A stretch of DNA of 64,000 bases from assembly GCA_014584575.1 (NCBI GenBank), contig JACTMP010000057.1, positions 1 through 64,000 on the forward strand. The letters run 5' to 3'. Source of the stretch: Chloroflexota bacterium (GTDB lineage Bacteria > Chloroflexota > Anaerolineae > Promineifilales > Promineifilaceae). Positions 1-9,120 of this stretch are shown in pieces; position 1 is the stretch's first letter; each line of letters opens with the position of its first letter. The notes under the pieces are model-generated. The model was given only the letters and a program-made list of their open reading frames with translations, was not told the DNA's origin and searched no databases. Position numbers and translations under genes: made by a program.

Positions 1-88
1 GGTTTGGGTCCTCGCATCTTGTGTCTATCCTCCAAGCCTGCCATTATCTCAAATTTTTATTCTCGGAACATATTTATGCAATCCTGTA

Positions 89-121
89 CTAAGGGTTTTT
101 TGAAACCCTTAGGGTCTTTTT
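89..121. terminator. Hairpin with T tail past the SDR gene
   Basis: A 10-bp perfect stem (CTAAGGGTTT / AAACCCTTAG, 89-98 and 103-112) is followed on the plus strand by GGTCTTTTT, so it would end a plus-strand transcript entering from the left. It also sits just past the stop of the minus-strand SDR gene. The same stem sequence recurs in a longer form at 58721-58753. Confidence 0.6.
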
Positions 122-124
122 CAT

Positions 125-898
125 TCAAGCAGCCGTATTACCACCATCAACCGGCAGCAAGACACCGGTAATAAATGACGAATCGTCACAGGCCAGGAAC
201 AAAACTGCTTTGGCAATTTCTTCGGCCTGCCCCACCCGCCCCAGGGGCAGCGCCGCGCCGGTTTCGGCCAGCCCCTGGGCGACCGTGACCGGGTCGCTGC
301 CCTCAAAGTACCCTTTCTCCACCCACCGCTCCACAAACGTATCACCGGGGCAAACGGCGTTGACGCGGATGTTTTCGCGGGCATGATCCAGCGCCATCGA
401 GCGGGTCATTTGCACCACCGCCCCTTTGCTGACACAGTAAGCCAGCGCATCTTTGCCGCCCACCAGCCCCCAGTCGGACGCATTGTTGATGATGACGCCG
501 CCGCCCCGCGCCCGAAAATGGGGTAATACCAGGCGGCTCATCTGCCACACGGCCGTGACGTTCAAATCTATCGTCGCTTGCCAGGTTTCCCAACTGATGG
601 TCTCGGCCGTGCCTTTGGTGACGATGCCGGCGTTGTTGAAGAGGATGTCTACACGGCCGTAGCGGGCCACCGTCTCCGCCACACACCGTTCACAATCCGC
701 CGGTTGCGTATGGTCGGCCACAATGTAAAATGCGTCTGGCCCCATTTCCCGCACCACCGCCTCGCCCAGTTCGCGGCGGCGTCCGGTGAAAACAACCTGC
801 GCCCCTTCCTGGGTGAATAATCGCACCGTCGCTGCGCCAATGCCCGATGTGCCCCCGGTAATGAGCGCAACTTTGTTCTGTAAACGGCCGTGTGCCAT
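125..898 (-). CDS. SDR family NAD(P)-dependent oxidoreductase
   Basis: Predicted cytoplasmic oxidoreductase of the classical short-chain dehydrogenase/reductase family, 257 residues, the usual length. The Rossmann cofactor motif TGGTSGIG is at residues 14-21, NNAG at 88-91, and the catalytic Ser141, Tyr154 and Lys158 (YCVSK) are present. The layout resembles 3-oxoacyl-ACP reductase and glucose 1-dehydrogenase-like members, but the substrate cannot be read from sequence. It stands alone on the minus strand. A regulatory gap of about 420 bases separates it from the divergent amylase gene, and a hairpin lies directly past its stop codon. Confidence 0.9.
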   Translation of the reverse strand: MAHGRLQNKVALITGGTSGIGAATVRLFTQEGAQVVFTGRRRELGEAVVREMGPDAFYIVADHTQPADCERCVAETVARYGRVDILFNNAGIVTKGTAETISWETWQATIDLNVTAVWQMSRLVLPHFRARGGGVIINNASDWGLVGGKDALAYCVSKGAVVQMTRSMALDHARENIRVNAVCPGDTFVERWVEKGYFEGSDPVTVAQGLAETGAALPLGRVGQAEEIAKAVLFLACDDSSFITGVLLPVDGGNTAA

Positions 899-1017
899 AT
901 CACCTCCATGTAATTGAATCTGCGCCCCAATTCAAATCGCAGTTTACCCCACCACCTCGGCAACGCAACTCTCACCCCTTCACCCCCTCACCTGCTCACC
1001 CTCTCATCTTTTTGCCG

Positions 1018-1046
1018 TTGACGGCCGTACACACCCATGATATAGT
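1018..1046 (+). promoter_or_regulatory. Sigma-70-like promoter ahead of amylase leader
   Basis: TTGACG (1018-1023) and TATAGT (1041-1046) are separated by exactly 17 bases. The same two hexamers with the same spacing occur ahead of the aroH-aroF leader at 58921-58949, which supports both calls. Transcription would start near 1053 and run into the structured leader. Confidence 0.55.
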
Positions 1047-1073
1047 TGACACATCAACAGTTGACATATCAAC
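1045..1073 (+). promoter_or_regulatory. Tandem palindromic operator
   Basis: Two copies of GTTGA-N4-TCAAC (1045-1058 and 1060-1073) lie 15 bases apart, inside a wider inverted repeat ATATAGTTGA / TCAACTATAT (1040-1078). They overlap the -10 box and the likely start point, where a repressor would block transcription. The shape resembles MarR- or TetR-type operators. No regulator of either family is encoded nearby, so the binding protein is unknown. Confidence 0.55.
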
Positions 1074-1154
1074 TATATGTGCGTGCAATCAATTTGCGCA
1101 AGTGAATGGGCACGCTTTCCCATTTCCCAACATGAACCCCGTATTTTTTGTGGT

Positions 1155-1238
1155 CTGCCACCCGGTGGGGTGGCAGCAAAATTCAACTGCAAAGTAAAAG
1201 CCTGTTTGGACTTCCCCAAGTCTGAGCAGGCTTTTTTG
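1155..1238 (+). terminator. Leader hairpin plus intrinsic terminator upstream of amylase
   Basis: A perfect 9-bp hairpin (CTGCCACCC / GGGTGGCAG, 1155-1163 and 1168-1176) is followed by a two-tier stem (AAAAGCCTG with CAGGCTTTT, inner GACTT / AAGTC) ending in a T run at 1232-1237. With the promoter at 1018 this defines a transcript of about 185 bases that stops before the amylase gene. It could be a small RNA or an attenuated leader. Confidence 0.6.
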
Positions 1239-1316
1239 TTTTCACGTGGGGCGATTTTCTAAATCGCCTTAATTGAGAACGATTTGGAAAATCGTTCCAC
1301 TCTGGAGAAAAGCGTA

Positions 1317-4300
1317 ATGATAAATCGAAACCATACAATGTATAAGCTGTTTTTTAGCGTGCTGGTGGGCTTTATGTTATTAGCCCTGGTTGGCTGGCTG
1401 TTAACTGCATCAGCCGCGCCACAGGATGAGGACGTGATTGTGCTCGACGGCGTCCGTGATAGTGCCTATACAGCCATTGCATTTGATCCCATTGGCGATC
1501 TGGCTGATCCTGGCCCCGGTGGCTGGACAGGCACGCAATGGACCGATCTGTCTACTTTGTATGTAGCTGCCAACGCCACCACGCTTTATGTGTACGTGGA
1601 TACCCCCAATCTCAACAATGTAGATTCCACCGGCCAGATTGGCCTGGTGTTGGAGGTGGATGGTCAGCCTAATTCGGGCGGCGCTGGCGATCCCTGGGGA
1701 AATGCCATCACCTTTGCCTTTAGCAATGTAGATGGATTCCCAGCCGACAATCCCTTACTACCTGATTACGCCATTCGTGGCAATATCTACGGCCCTTCCG
1801 ATAATGGCTGGACGGAGTTGCGCACCTGGAATGGTGACTGGAATACAGGCGCGGGCGTCAATTGGGGGGGCATTAACGGCAATCCCATTGGCACGAACAT
1901 CGCCTATGGCGTTGGCCAGGGAATCGAGTTTGCCATTCCCCTGGCCGATATTGGCAATCCTGATCCAGCGGCTGTGCGGATGCAGTTTTTCACGACCCAG
2001 AGTGGCGCCTCAAAGGGGGCATACGACACGCTGCCCAGCGATGATCAATCTACCGGTTGGGATGATCCTACTGCCCAAGCAAACCTGGTCTCTATACCGT
2101 TGGCAACCGACCCGCTTGGGGATCTAGATCCGAGCGGCCCCGGCGGTTGGGACGGTGTGGCCTGGACGGACATGAGCCGCCTGCACATCTGGGCAGACGA
2201 TAATAGTTTGCAGCTCTTAGTGCCCATGGCTGCCTATTCAACCACCCTGTCGCAAGGCCAGTTTTTGCTGGCAATTGACACAAAAAGTGGCGGCGGCGCT
2301 GGCGATCCCTGGGGTAATGCCATTACCTTTGCCTACACGGCCACGCATCGCAATCTGGGCAGCACACCGGTGATCACGGCCGTGACCATCTTGCCCGATT
2401 ATATCATTCGCGGCAATATCTTTGGTCCGGCAGACAATGGCTGGACGGAATTGCGGGCCTGGAATGGCAGCAATTGGGATACGGGCGCCGGTACAGATTG
2501 GGGCGGCATTGGTAACAGCGGTCAGCCTGCATTGCCGGGTTCTAATGTAGCCTGGAGTAATGGTGAAGGGCTGCGGCTGCGTATCCCGTTTAGCGACATT
2601 GGCATCAGCGGCGGCGACCGAATCAATCTGCAATTTATGGGCACGCAGGGCGGCGGCGGCAAGGGCGCTTATGACACTGTGCCGGAAGATGACCAGTCAC
2701 AGGCCTGGGATGACCCCACCACCCACTATTACCTGGCAACGTATGATGTGCCGGTGGTCACCAGTGGCGGCGCCGGGCACGACAACAACATCTTTTGGGA
2801 TGATTTAGGCCATGACAGCCGGGACACGCTTTTCCGTTCGCCCGGTGGCCCGGTGTATGCAGGCACGGCCGTGACCCTCCGTTTGCGCGCCGCCAGCAAT
2901 GACCTCACCGCCGCCCGCGTCCGCCTCTACAACGACCGCGCCAACGTGCAATCCTTCCTGGATATGAGCCTGGTGGCCGACGATGGCACGTATGAATGGT
3001 GGGAAGCTACCCTGCCCGTCAGCAATGATCCCACCATCTACTGGTATCGTTTCATCGCCATTGACGGCACCGCCACCGCCTACTACGAAGACGACGCCGC
3101 CCGTGACGGCGGCTGGGGCCAGCCCTTTGCCAGCAGCCCGGACAATAGCTGGCAATTGACCATGTATGATCCCGCCTTCAACACGCCGGATTGGGTGAAA
3201 GACGCGGTGATGTACCAGATATTCCCCGACCGTTTCCGCAATGGCGACGCCAGCAATGACCCGCCGCCCGGCCGTTTCTTCTACAACGAACCCGGCGGCA
3301 CGATTGTGCGTTCGGACCCGTCCGGCGGCACAGGCAACCCCTGGAACACCGTCGTCTGTGACCCCCGCGATGCTGGCGACCCCTGCGCGGGCACGTACAG
3401 CAAAAACTTCTACGGCGGCGATTTGCAGGGTGTGATTGAAAAACTCGACTACCTGCAAAGTTTGGGCGTGACCACCATCTACTTCAACCCCATCTTCGAG
3501 TCGCCGTCCAATCACAAATATGACACGGCCGACTACGGCTTTATCGCCGAAGATTTCGGCGATTTGCAGACCTTCATTACGTTGAGCCAGGAGGTCCACA
3601 ACCGGGGCATGTATATCGTCCTGGATGGTGTGTTTAACCATACATCATCGGACAGCATCTACTTTGACAGGTACGGCCGTTACGCCCAGGTCGGCGCGTG
3701 TGAAAGCCATACCAGCCCCTATCGTGACTGGTACTACTTCACCGATGTCACCCCCGGAACCGGCCCCTGCGTCAGTTCCACCGGTGTGCCCAATGCCGCC
3801 AATTACACCAGTTGGTTTGGCTTTGACAGCCTGCCCAAACTGAACGCCGCCAACCCCGAAGTGCGTGATCTCATCTTTGCCGGTGGCCCCAATTCGGTGG
3901 CTATGCAGTGGTTACAACATGCCGACGGCTGGCGTTTTGACGTGGGCGGCGACATTGACCCCGGTGTGACCAATGACCCGGACAACGACTTCTGGGAACA
4001 GTTCCGGGCCACCACCCGCGCCCAATTCCCGGACAGCTACATGGTCATCGAAGAATGGGGCAACGCCTCCGCCTGGCTGCTGGGCGACGAGATGGACGCC
4101 ACCATGAATTACCAGTACAGCAGCGCCATGCTCAGCTTCTGGCGGGACACCACCTTCACCGACAATGACCACAACACGGGCAGTTCAGCCGGGGAGTTGA
4201 CGCCGCTGACGCCTTCGCAGTTGGACGGCCGTTTGCACAACTGGATTGAACGCTATCCCCCCGAAGCGCTCTACGCCATGATGAACCTGCTCGGCAGCCA

Positions 4301-7300
4301 CGACACCAATCGCCCGCTCTTTATGCTGGATCACAACGCCGCTAATGGCACCGACCACACGCCGCTGCTCGACCCGGATTATGATTGGAGCGACAGCATT
4401 GCCCGGCTGAAAGGGGTGGTCTTGCTGCAAATGACGTTGCCCGGCGCGCCCACCATCTACTACGGCGACGAGGTCGGGCTGGTTGGCCCCACCTATTACT
4501 ACGGCGGCAAATGGGAAGATGACCCCTACAACCGCCAGCCGTATCCCTGGCTGGATGAGGGTGGCCTGCCGTTCTACACCTTCCTGCAAAACCAGGCCAA
4601 CCAGGATGAATTGTTTGATTACTACAGCCTGCTCACCAGCGCCCGCAATGCCCATCCGGCTTTGCGCACTGGCAGTTTTGACACGCTGCTGGTGGATGAC
4701 GCCAATAATTTGTATGGTTACGGCCGTAAACTACCCGACCACTCCGACGCCGCCATTGTCATCCTCAACCGGGCCGGGACCATAGACGCGCCGCAAGACC
4801 AGACCGTCACCCTGGATGTGAGCGGCTATCTGCCCTACGGCACAAACCTGGTGGACGTGCTCAGCGAGGATACCGTCATCGTCGATGGCAGCGGCCAACT
4901 GACGGTGGACGTGCCCGGCCAGAGCGGTGTGGTTCTGATACTCAGCGGCACGATTGCCGCCCCGCCGTCTGCTGTGGTTGATCTGGCAGTCACGGCCGTG
5001 CGCAACCAGGAAATTGACCTGGAGTGGAGTGCGGCGGCCGGGGCCACCAGCTACGATTTGTACCGCAGCCCGGTCAGCGGCGGCGGTTACGTCTGGATTG
5101 CCAATACCACCAATCTGACCTACACCGACACCGGTTTGCAAAACGCCACGCCCTACCACTTTGTGGTCGTCAGCCGCGACGATGTCAGCGGGTTGGTCAG
5201 CGGCTACTCCAACGAAGCCGTTGGCATCCCCGCCCATGACCTCTCTACCGCCTGGTACAACCTGCAATCGCCGCCGCAAATCTTTCACACCATCAGCGCC
5301 ATTACTCCCACCGAAAACATCTACGGCCAGTTGTGGATCAATGATTATACCGGCGGCAGCGACCCGGCGCAGGGCATTAGTGCCCAGATTGGTTACGCCA
5401 TTGCCGGTACACCACCTATCTCAACCAGCCAGTGGACATGGGTAGACATGGCCTATGACAGCGCCCAGGGCAACAACGACCAATATGTGGGCAATTTGCT
5501 GCCAGATGTGGTGGGTGATTTTGATTACATCACCCGTTGGAGCAGTGATGGTGGCAACACCTGGTATCGCTCCGACCTGAGCGGCCCTGGCGACAATGGC
5601 AGCCCTGGTTTGCTGCATGTACTCGCCAGCGGCGATACCACCGCGCCGATGACAACCACGTTGTATGTAGATAGTACAACGGCCGCCAGTGTCAGCCTGA
5701 GTTGGGATGCGGTCAGTGACCCAGATGTGGCCGGGTATGAACTGTACCGGCAGAACGTGGCTGCGCCGGGTTATGAACGCATCGCCCAGTTGTTTGGCAA
5801 TGTGACCAGTTATGAAGACACGGCCGTGACCACCGGCGAAACCTACGAATACTATGTGCTGGCTTTTGACACCAGCTTCAACCGCGCCGATCCCTCTAAT
5901 GTGGTGCAGGCGACGGCCGAACCCCGCCTTGTCGAAGTCACGTTCCAGGTGGCCGTACCGGCTTACACGCCGGGCGCCGTCTACCTGGTCGGCGATATTC
6001 CCGAACTTGGCCCCTGGAATCCCGGCCTGGTGCCCATGAATCAGGTAGGGAATACGAATGTCTGGACTTACACGCTGGACATCCTGGACGGTACGCAGAT
6101 GCAGTACAAGTACACACGCGGCTCCTGGGACACGGTGGAGTCGTGGGGCAGCATTGTGGTCTTTGGCAACCGCCACCTGACCATTGACTATGGCACGGAC
6201 GGTACGCAGTTGGTGGACAATACGGCTACCGACTGGGGCAACGGCCCAGATGACGAGAAGGCGGTGCAATACTGGCGCGACCCCATCGTGGTGGCGTATG
6301 CACCCGTGGGTACCAATGTGCCGGTGAGCAGCACCGTTGTCGTTACCTGGAGCATCCCCATGCAGCCCAATACCACGTTTGAAGTGGCCGGCCCAGATGG
6401 CCCGGTCTCCGGCGCATTTGCTTATGATAGCGACGACTGGACGGTGACATTTACGCCGGACGCTGACCTGGCGACGGGCGCGTTTTACACGGTGACGGTC
6501 GCCGGAGCGCAGTCGGTGGGTGTGCCCGGCGGCGATAGCGGCGTCCAGCAGTTCCCGGTAACGTGGACGTTCCTGACGACGCCGGAGGCGATACAGGCCG
6601 GTTTTAGCAGCAATTCGCCGATCATGGTGGGGGACACGGCCGTGTTCACCAACACCACCACCGGTCAGCAGCCGATCAGCTACGAGTGGGAGTTTGGCGA
6701 TGGCAACACGAGTACGGACGAACATCCAACCCATGTTTACGCCGCGCCGGGCACGTATACCGTTACCCTGACGGCGACCAATGACTTTGAAACGGCCGTT
6801 GTCACCGGCAGCTTTGTCGTCAACCCCGAAGCGTTGACTGCCGGGTTTGTGAGCAATTCGCCAATCACGGTGGGGGACACGGCCGTGTTCACCAACACCA
6901 CCACCGGCTCTGGGCCGATCACTTACACCTGGGACTTCGGCGACGGCGGCGGCAGCAACGAGACGAACCCGACCCATCTGTATGCAGAACCGGGCACGTA
7001 TTCGGTGGTGTTGACGGCGACGAATGACTTTGAGACGGCCGTGATCACCGATACTTTTGTTGTCAATCCTGTGCCGCTGGTGGCCGCCTTTAGCAGCAAT
7101 TCACCGATTACGGTGGGCGGCACGGCCGTCTTCACCAACAGTACCACCGGCAGCGGCCCGATCACTTACACCTGGGACTTTGGCGATGATTCCGGCAGTA
7201 ACGAAGCCAACCCGACCCATGTCTATGCCGCGCCGGGCACGTATACCGTAACCTTGACGGCCGTGAACGAGTGGGAGACGGCCGTTGTCACCGGTGTCTT

Positions 7301-7364
7301 TGTCGTCCATCAGGCGGAAACACCCGCAACCCTCCTCTATCTCCCCATCATTCTCAAACCGTAA
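1317..7364 (+). CDS. Secreted multimodular GH13 alpha-amylase/pullulan hydrolase
   Basis: Extracellular starch or pullulan hydrolase, 2015 residues. Order seen: signal peptide (about 1-34); two related DOMON/CBM9-like beta modules (about 38-258 and 262-475); a CBM34-like N-domain (about 482-618); the GH13 barrel (about 624-1205) with DGVFNHTS, nucleophile Asp875 in GWRFDV, acid Glu912 in IEEW and Asp996 in GSHDTNR; a fibronectin III domain (about 1215-1305); an unassigned beta module (about 1308-1438); a second FnIII (about 1442-1537); a CBM20-like starch-binding module (about 1538-1642); an Ig-like domain; three near-identical PKD repeats (about 1759-1998). It ends in YLPIILKP, a tail type shared with two other secreted proteins here. 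The start at 1317 has GGAG about nine bases upstream; a TTG at 1284 lacks that support. Exact substrate is inferred only. Confidence 0.9.
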   Translation: MINRNHTMYKLFFSVLVGFMLLALVGWLLTASAAPQDEDVIVLDGVRDSAYTAIAFDPIGDLADPGPGGWTGTQWTDLSTLYVAANATTLYVYVDTPNLNNVDSTGQIGLVLEVDGQPNSGGAGDPWGNAITFAFSNVDGFPADNPLLPDYAIRGNIYGPSDNGWTELRTWNGDWNTGAGVNWGGINGNPIGTNIAYGVGQGIEFAIPLADIGNPDPAAVRMQFFTTQSGASKGAYDTLPSDDQSTGWDDPTAQANLVSIPLATDPLGDLDPSGPGGWDGVAWTDMSRLHIWADDNSLQLLVPMAAYSTTLSQGQFLLAIDTKSGGGAGDPWGNAITFAYTATHRNLGSTPVITAVTILPDYIIRGNIFGPADNGWTELRAWNGSNWDTGAGTDWGGIGNSGQPALPGSNVAWSNGEGLRLRIPFSDIGISGGDRINLQFMGTQGGGGKGAYDTVPEDDQSQAWDDPTTHYYLATYDVPVVTSGGAGHDNNIFWDDLGHDSRDTLFRSPGGPVYAGTAVTLRLRAASNDLTAARVRLYNDRANVQSFLDMSLVADDGTYEWWEATLPVSNDPTIYWYRFIAIDGTATAYYEDDAARDGGWGQPFASSPDNSWQLTMYDPAFNTPDWVKDAVMYQIFPDRFRNGDASNDPPPGRFFYNEPGGTIVRSDPSGGTGNPWNTVVCDPRDAGDPCAGTYSKNFYGGDLQGVIEKLDYLQSLGVTTIYFNPIFESPSNHKYDTADYGFIAEDFGDLQTFITLSQEVHNRGMYIVLDGVFNHTSSDSIYFDRYGRYAQVGACESHTSPYRDWYYFTDVTPGTGPCVSSTGVPNAANYTSWFGFDSLPKLNAANPEVRDLIFAGGPNSVAMQWLQHADGWRFDVGGDIDPGVTNDPDNDFWEQFRATTRAQFPDSYMVIEEWGNASAWLLGDEMDATMNYQYSSAMLSFWRDTTFTDNDHNTGSSAGELTPLTPSQLDGRLHNWIERYPPEALYAMMNLLGSHDTNRPLFMLDHNAANGTDHTPLLDPDYDWSDSIARLKGVVLLQMTLPGAPTIYYGDEVGLVGPTYYYGGKWEDDPYNRQPYPWLDEGGLPFYTFLQNQANQDELFDYYSLLTSARNAHPALRTGSFDTLLVDDANNLYGYGRKLPDHSDAAIVILNRAGTIDAPQDQTVTLDVSGYLPYGTNLVDVLSEDTVIVDGSGQLTVDVPGQSGVVLILSGTIAAPPSAVVDLAVTAVRNQEIDLEWSAAAGATSYDLYRSPVSGGGYVWIANTTNLTYTDTGLQNATPYHFVVVSRDDVSGLVSGYSNEAVGIPAHDLSTAWYNLQSPPQIFHTISAITPTENIYGQLWINDYTGGSDPAQGISAQIGYAIAGTPPISTSQWTWVDMAYDSAQGNNDQYVGNLLPDVVGDFDYITRWSSDGGNTWYRSDLSGPGDNGSPGLLHVLASGDTTAPMTTTLYVDSTTAASVSLSWDAVSDPDVAGYELYRQNVAAPGYERIAQLFGNVTSYEDTAVTTGETYEYYVLAFDTSFNRADPSNVVQATAEPRLVEVTFQVAVPAYTPGAVYLVGDIPELGPWNPGLVPMNQVGNTNVWTYTLDILDGTQMQYKYTRGSWDTVESWGSIVVFGNRHLTIDYGTDGTQLVDNTATDWGNGPDDEKAVQYWRDPIVVAYAPVGTNVPVSSTVVVTWSIPMQPNTTFEVAGPDGPVSGAFAYDSDDWTVTFTPDADLATGAFYTVTVAGAQSVGVPGGDSGVQQFPVTWTFLTTPEAIQAGFSSNSPIMVGDTAVFTNTTTGQQPISYEWEFGDGNTSTDEHPTHVYAAPGTYTVTLTATNDFETAVVTGSFVVNPEALTAGFVSNSPITVGDTAVFTNTTTGSGPITYTWDFGDGGGSNETNPTHLYAEPGTYSVVLTATNDFETAVITDTFVVNPVPLVAAFSSNSPITVGGTAVFTNSTTGSGPITYTWDFGDDSGSNEANPTHVYAAPGTYTVTLTAVNEWETAVVTGVFVVHQAETPATLLYLPIILKP

Positions 7365-7373
7365 GGGCGTTAT

Positions 7374-7405
7374 AACCTGACAGGTCTACCAAGACCTGTC
7401 AGGTT
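7374..7405. terminator. Perfect 14-bp hairpin after the amylase gene
   Basis: Arms 7374-7387 and 7392-7405 (AACCTGACAGGTCT and its complement) flank the loop ACCA, and TTT follows. It lies 9 bases past the amylase stop and probably terminates it. A sister hairpin with one changed base pair is at 13779-13812. Confidence 0.7.
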
Positions 7406-7497
7406 TTCGCCTGCCACTTGGGGTATACTAGCCCTATGCGTGATGGTATCAGGGTCTATTGACCCATTCCCACAAAATCCCACAGGTGAACGGTAAA

Positions 7498-8928
7498 ATG
7501 ATGATGAATGAAACAGTTGACACGTTTTTGGACGAAGAAATGGAGGTGTATGGCAGCATCCTGGACACCATCGGCGAGACGCCGCTGGTGCGGCTGCACG
7601 CCATTGGCAGCGATCTGCCTTGCCAGCTTTTGGTGAAGGTGGAGTTTTTTAACCCCGGCGGGTCGGTGAAAGACCGGATTGGCCCGGCCATTATCGCCGA
7701 GGCGGAGCGCAGCGGCCGTTTGCAGCCGGGTGGCACCATCGTCGAGGCCACCTCCGGCAATACCGGCGTGGGGCTGGCCATTGCCGCCGCCATCAAAGGC
7801 TACCGCACCATTTTTGTAATGCCAGATAAGATGTCTCAGGAGAAGATATTGCTGCTGCGGGCGTTTGGGGCGCGGGTGGTGATGACGCCTACGGCCGTAG
7901 AACCCGACGACCCCCGCAGTTATTACAAAGTCTCCGAACGGCTGGCGGCCGAAACCCCTAACGCCATCCTGGCCAACCAATACCACAACCCCGAAAACCC
8001 GCGCGCCCATTATGAATCCACCGGCCCCGAAGTGTGGTGGCAAACCAGGGGCAAAATCGGCCACCTGGTGGTGGGCATGGGCACGGGTGGCACCATCAGC
8101 GGCATGGGGCGCTACCTGAAAGAGCAAAATCCAGATGTCAAAATCATCGGCGTAGACCCCATTGGCTCGATTCTGTATGAACTGCACCGCAGCGGCCAAT
8201 ACACCAAAGCGGAAGGGTACAAAGTGGAAGGCATCGGCGAGGATTTCCTGCCATCCACCACCGACCTGAGTGTGATTGACCACATTGTGCAGGTGAATGA
8301 CAAGGAGAGCCTGCTGATGACGCGGCGGCTGGTGCGCGAGGAGGGGATCTTCTGCGGCGGCTCCAGTGGGTCGGCCGTTGTCGGGGCGATCAAATATGCC
8401 CGCGAACACAATCTGGGGCCGGACGATGTGCTGGTGGTTATCCTGCCCGATTCCGGCTCGCGCTACCTTAGCAAGGTGTTTGACGACGAGTGGATGCGCG
8501 AAAATGGTTTCCTGGAACGGGCCTGGATTGATTACCGGGCGCTGGATGTGCAGGCGGCTAAACCAGACCAGACGCTCATTACCGCCCACCCCCAGGAACG
8601 CATCAGCGCGGTGGTGGGCAAGATGAAGCAGTACAATGTGTCACAGTTACCGGTGTTGGATAGCGACGGCCGTCTCCTCGGCGCTGTCACCGAAATAGAC
8701 CTGCTCAACCATATGCTCGTCACCAGCCACGGCAGCCACGACCCGGACGAAACAATTGAATCCATCATTGACCAGAATGTGCCGGTGGTACGGCCGAATA
8801 CCCCCCTGGAAACGCTCATGGGCATCTTCAGCCACCACAACGCCGCCATCATCGCCACCGGCGAACAGGTGCAGGGCATTTTGACCAAAATTGACATTCT
8901 GGATTTCCTGTCCACGCAGGTGAAATAG
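7498..8928 (+). CDS. Cystathionine beta-synthase with CBS-domain pair
   Basis: PLP enzyme that joins serine (or O-acetylserine) and homocysteine, or makes cysteine, in sulfur amino-acid metabolism. It has 476 residues: a fold-type II PLP domain (about 15-335) and two CBS domains (about 350-470) that in this family often sense adenosyl ligands. Visible motifs are NPGGSVKDR with PLP lysine Lys58, TSGNTG at 85-90 and the phosphate-binding GTGGT at 195-199. The start at 7498 is preceded by AGGTGA at suitable spacing; an upstream ATG at 7459 lacks this. A homocysteine methyltransferase lies 8 kb away. The choice between cystathionine and cysteine synthase cannot be settled from sequence. Confidence 0.9.
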   Translation: MMMNETVDTFLDEEMEVYGSILDTIGETPLVRLHAIGSDLPCQLLVKVEFFNPGGSVKDRIGPAIIAEAERSGRLQPGGTIVEATSGNTGVGLAIAAAIKGYRTIFVMPDKMSQEKILLLRAFGARVVMTPTAVEPDDPRSYYKVSERLAAETPNAILANQYHNPENPRAHYESTGPEVWWQTRGKIGHLVVGMGTGGTISGMGRYLKEQNPDVKIIGVDPIGSILYELHRSGQYTKAEGYKVEGIGEDFLPSTTDLSVIDHIVQVNDKESLLMTRRLVREEGIFCGGSSGSAVVGAIKYAREHNLGPDDVLVVILPDSGSRYLSKVFDDEWMRENGFLERAWIDYRALDVQAAKPDQTLITAHPQERISAVVGKMKQYNVSQLPVLDSDGRLLGAVTEIDLLNHMLVTSHGSHDPDETIESIIDQNVPVVRPNTPLETLMGIFSHHNAAIIATGEQVQGILTKIDILDFLSTQVK

Positions 8929-8950
8929 GGGCGTAACCCGTGATGCGTAG

Positions 8951-9120
8951 GGGCGAGGCAGGCGGGAAATACCTTGCCTGTTCACCAAAACCTTGGCTCC
9001 CGCCTGCCTCGCCCCCCTGAGGCGGGAAATACCTTGCCTGTTCACCAAAACCTTGGCTCCCGCCTGCCTCGCCCCCCATCCTGTGAAAAACGCGGAACCT
9101 CAATCCCGCCTGCCTCGCCC
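8951..9120. repeat. 60-bp direct repeat with 16-mer inverted copies
   Basis: Bases 8961-9017 recur at 9021-9077 with a period of exactly 60. The 16-mer CCCGCCTGCCTCGCCC occurs at 8999-9014, 9059-9074 and 9105-9120, and its reverse complement at 8951-8966, so the block can fold on itself. The last copy lies inside the 3' end of the minus-strand methyltransferase-like gene and encodes its last residues. Confidence 0.85.

Noticed and set aside
1077-1262. 61-codon Cys-containing frame in the amylase leader
   Set aside because: It runs straight through the terminator hairpin, has no ribosome site, and nothing suggests protein selection; kept only as part of the leader RNA.
5421-6977. Long open frame on the minus strand inside the amylase gene (518 codons)
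   Set aside because: It mirrors the plus-strand PKD, CBM20 and FnIII repeats, is rich in Arg/Gly/His without any known motif, and has no start site signals; it is an antisense shadow of GC-rich coding DNA.
8961-9077. Possible CRISPR array
   Set aside because: Only two copies of a 57-base unit separated by three bases, with no unique spacers and no cas gene; it is a simple tandem duplication.
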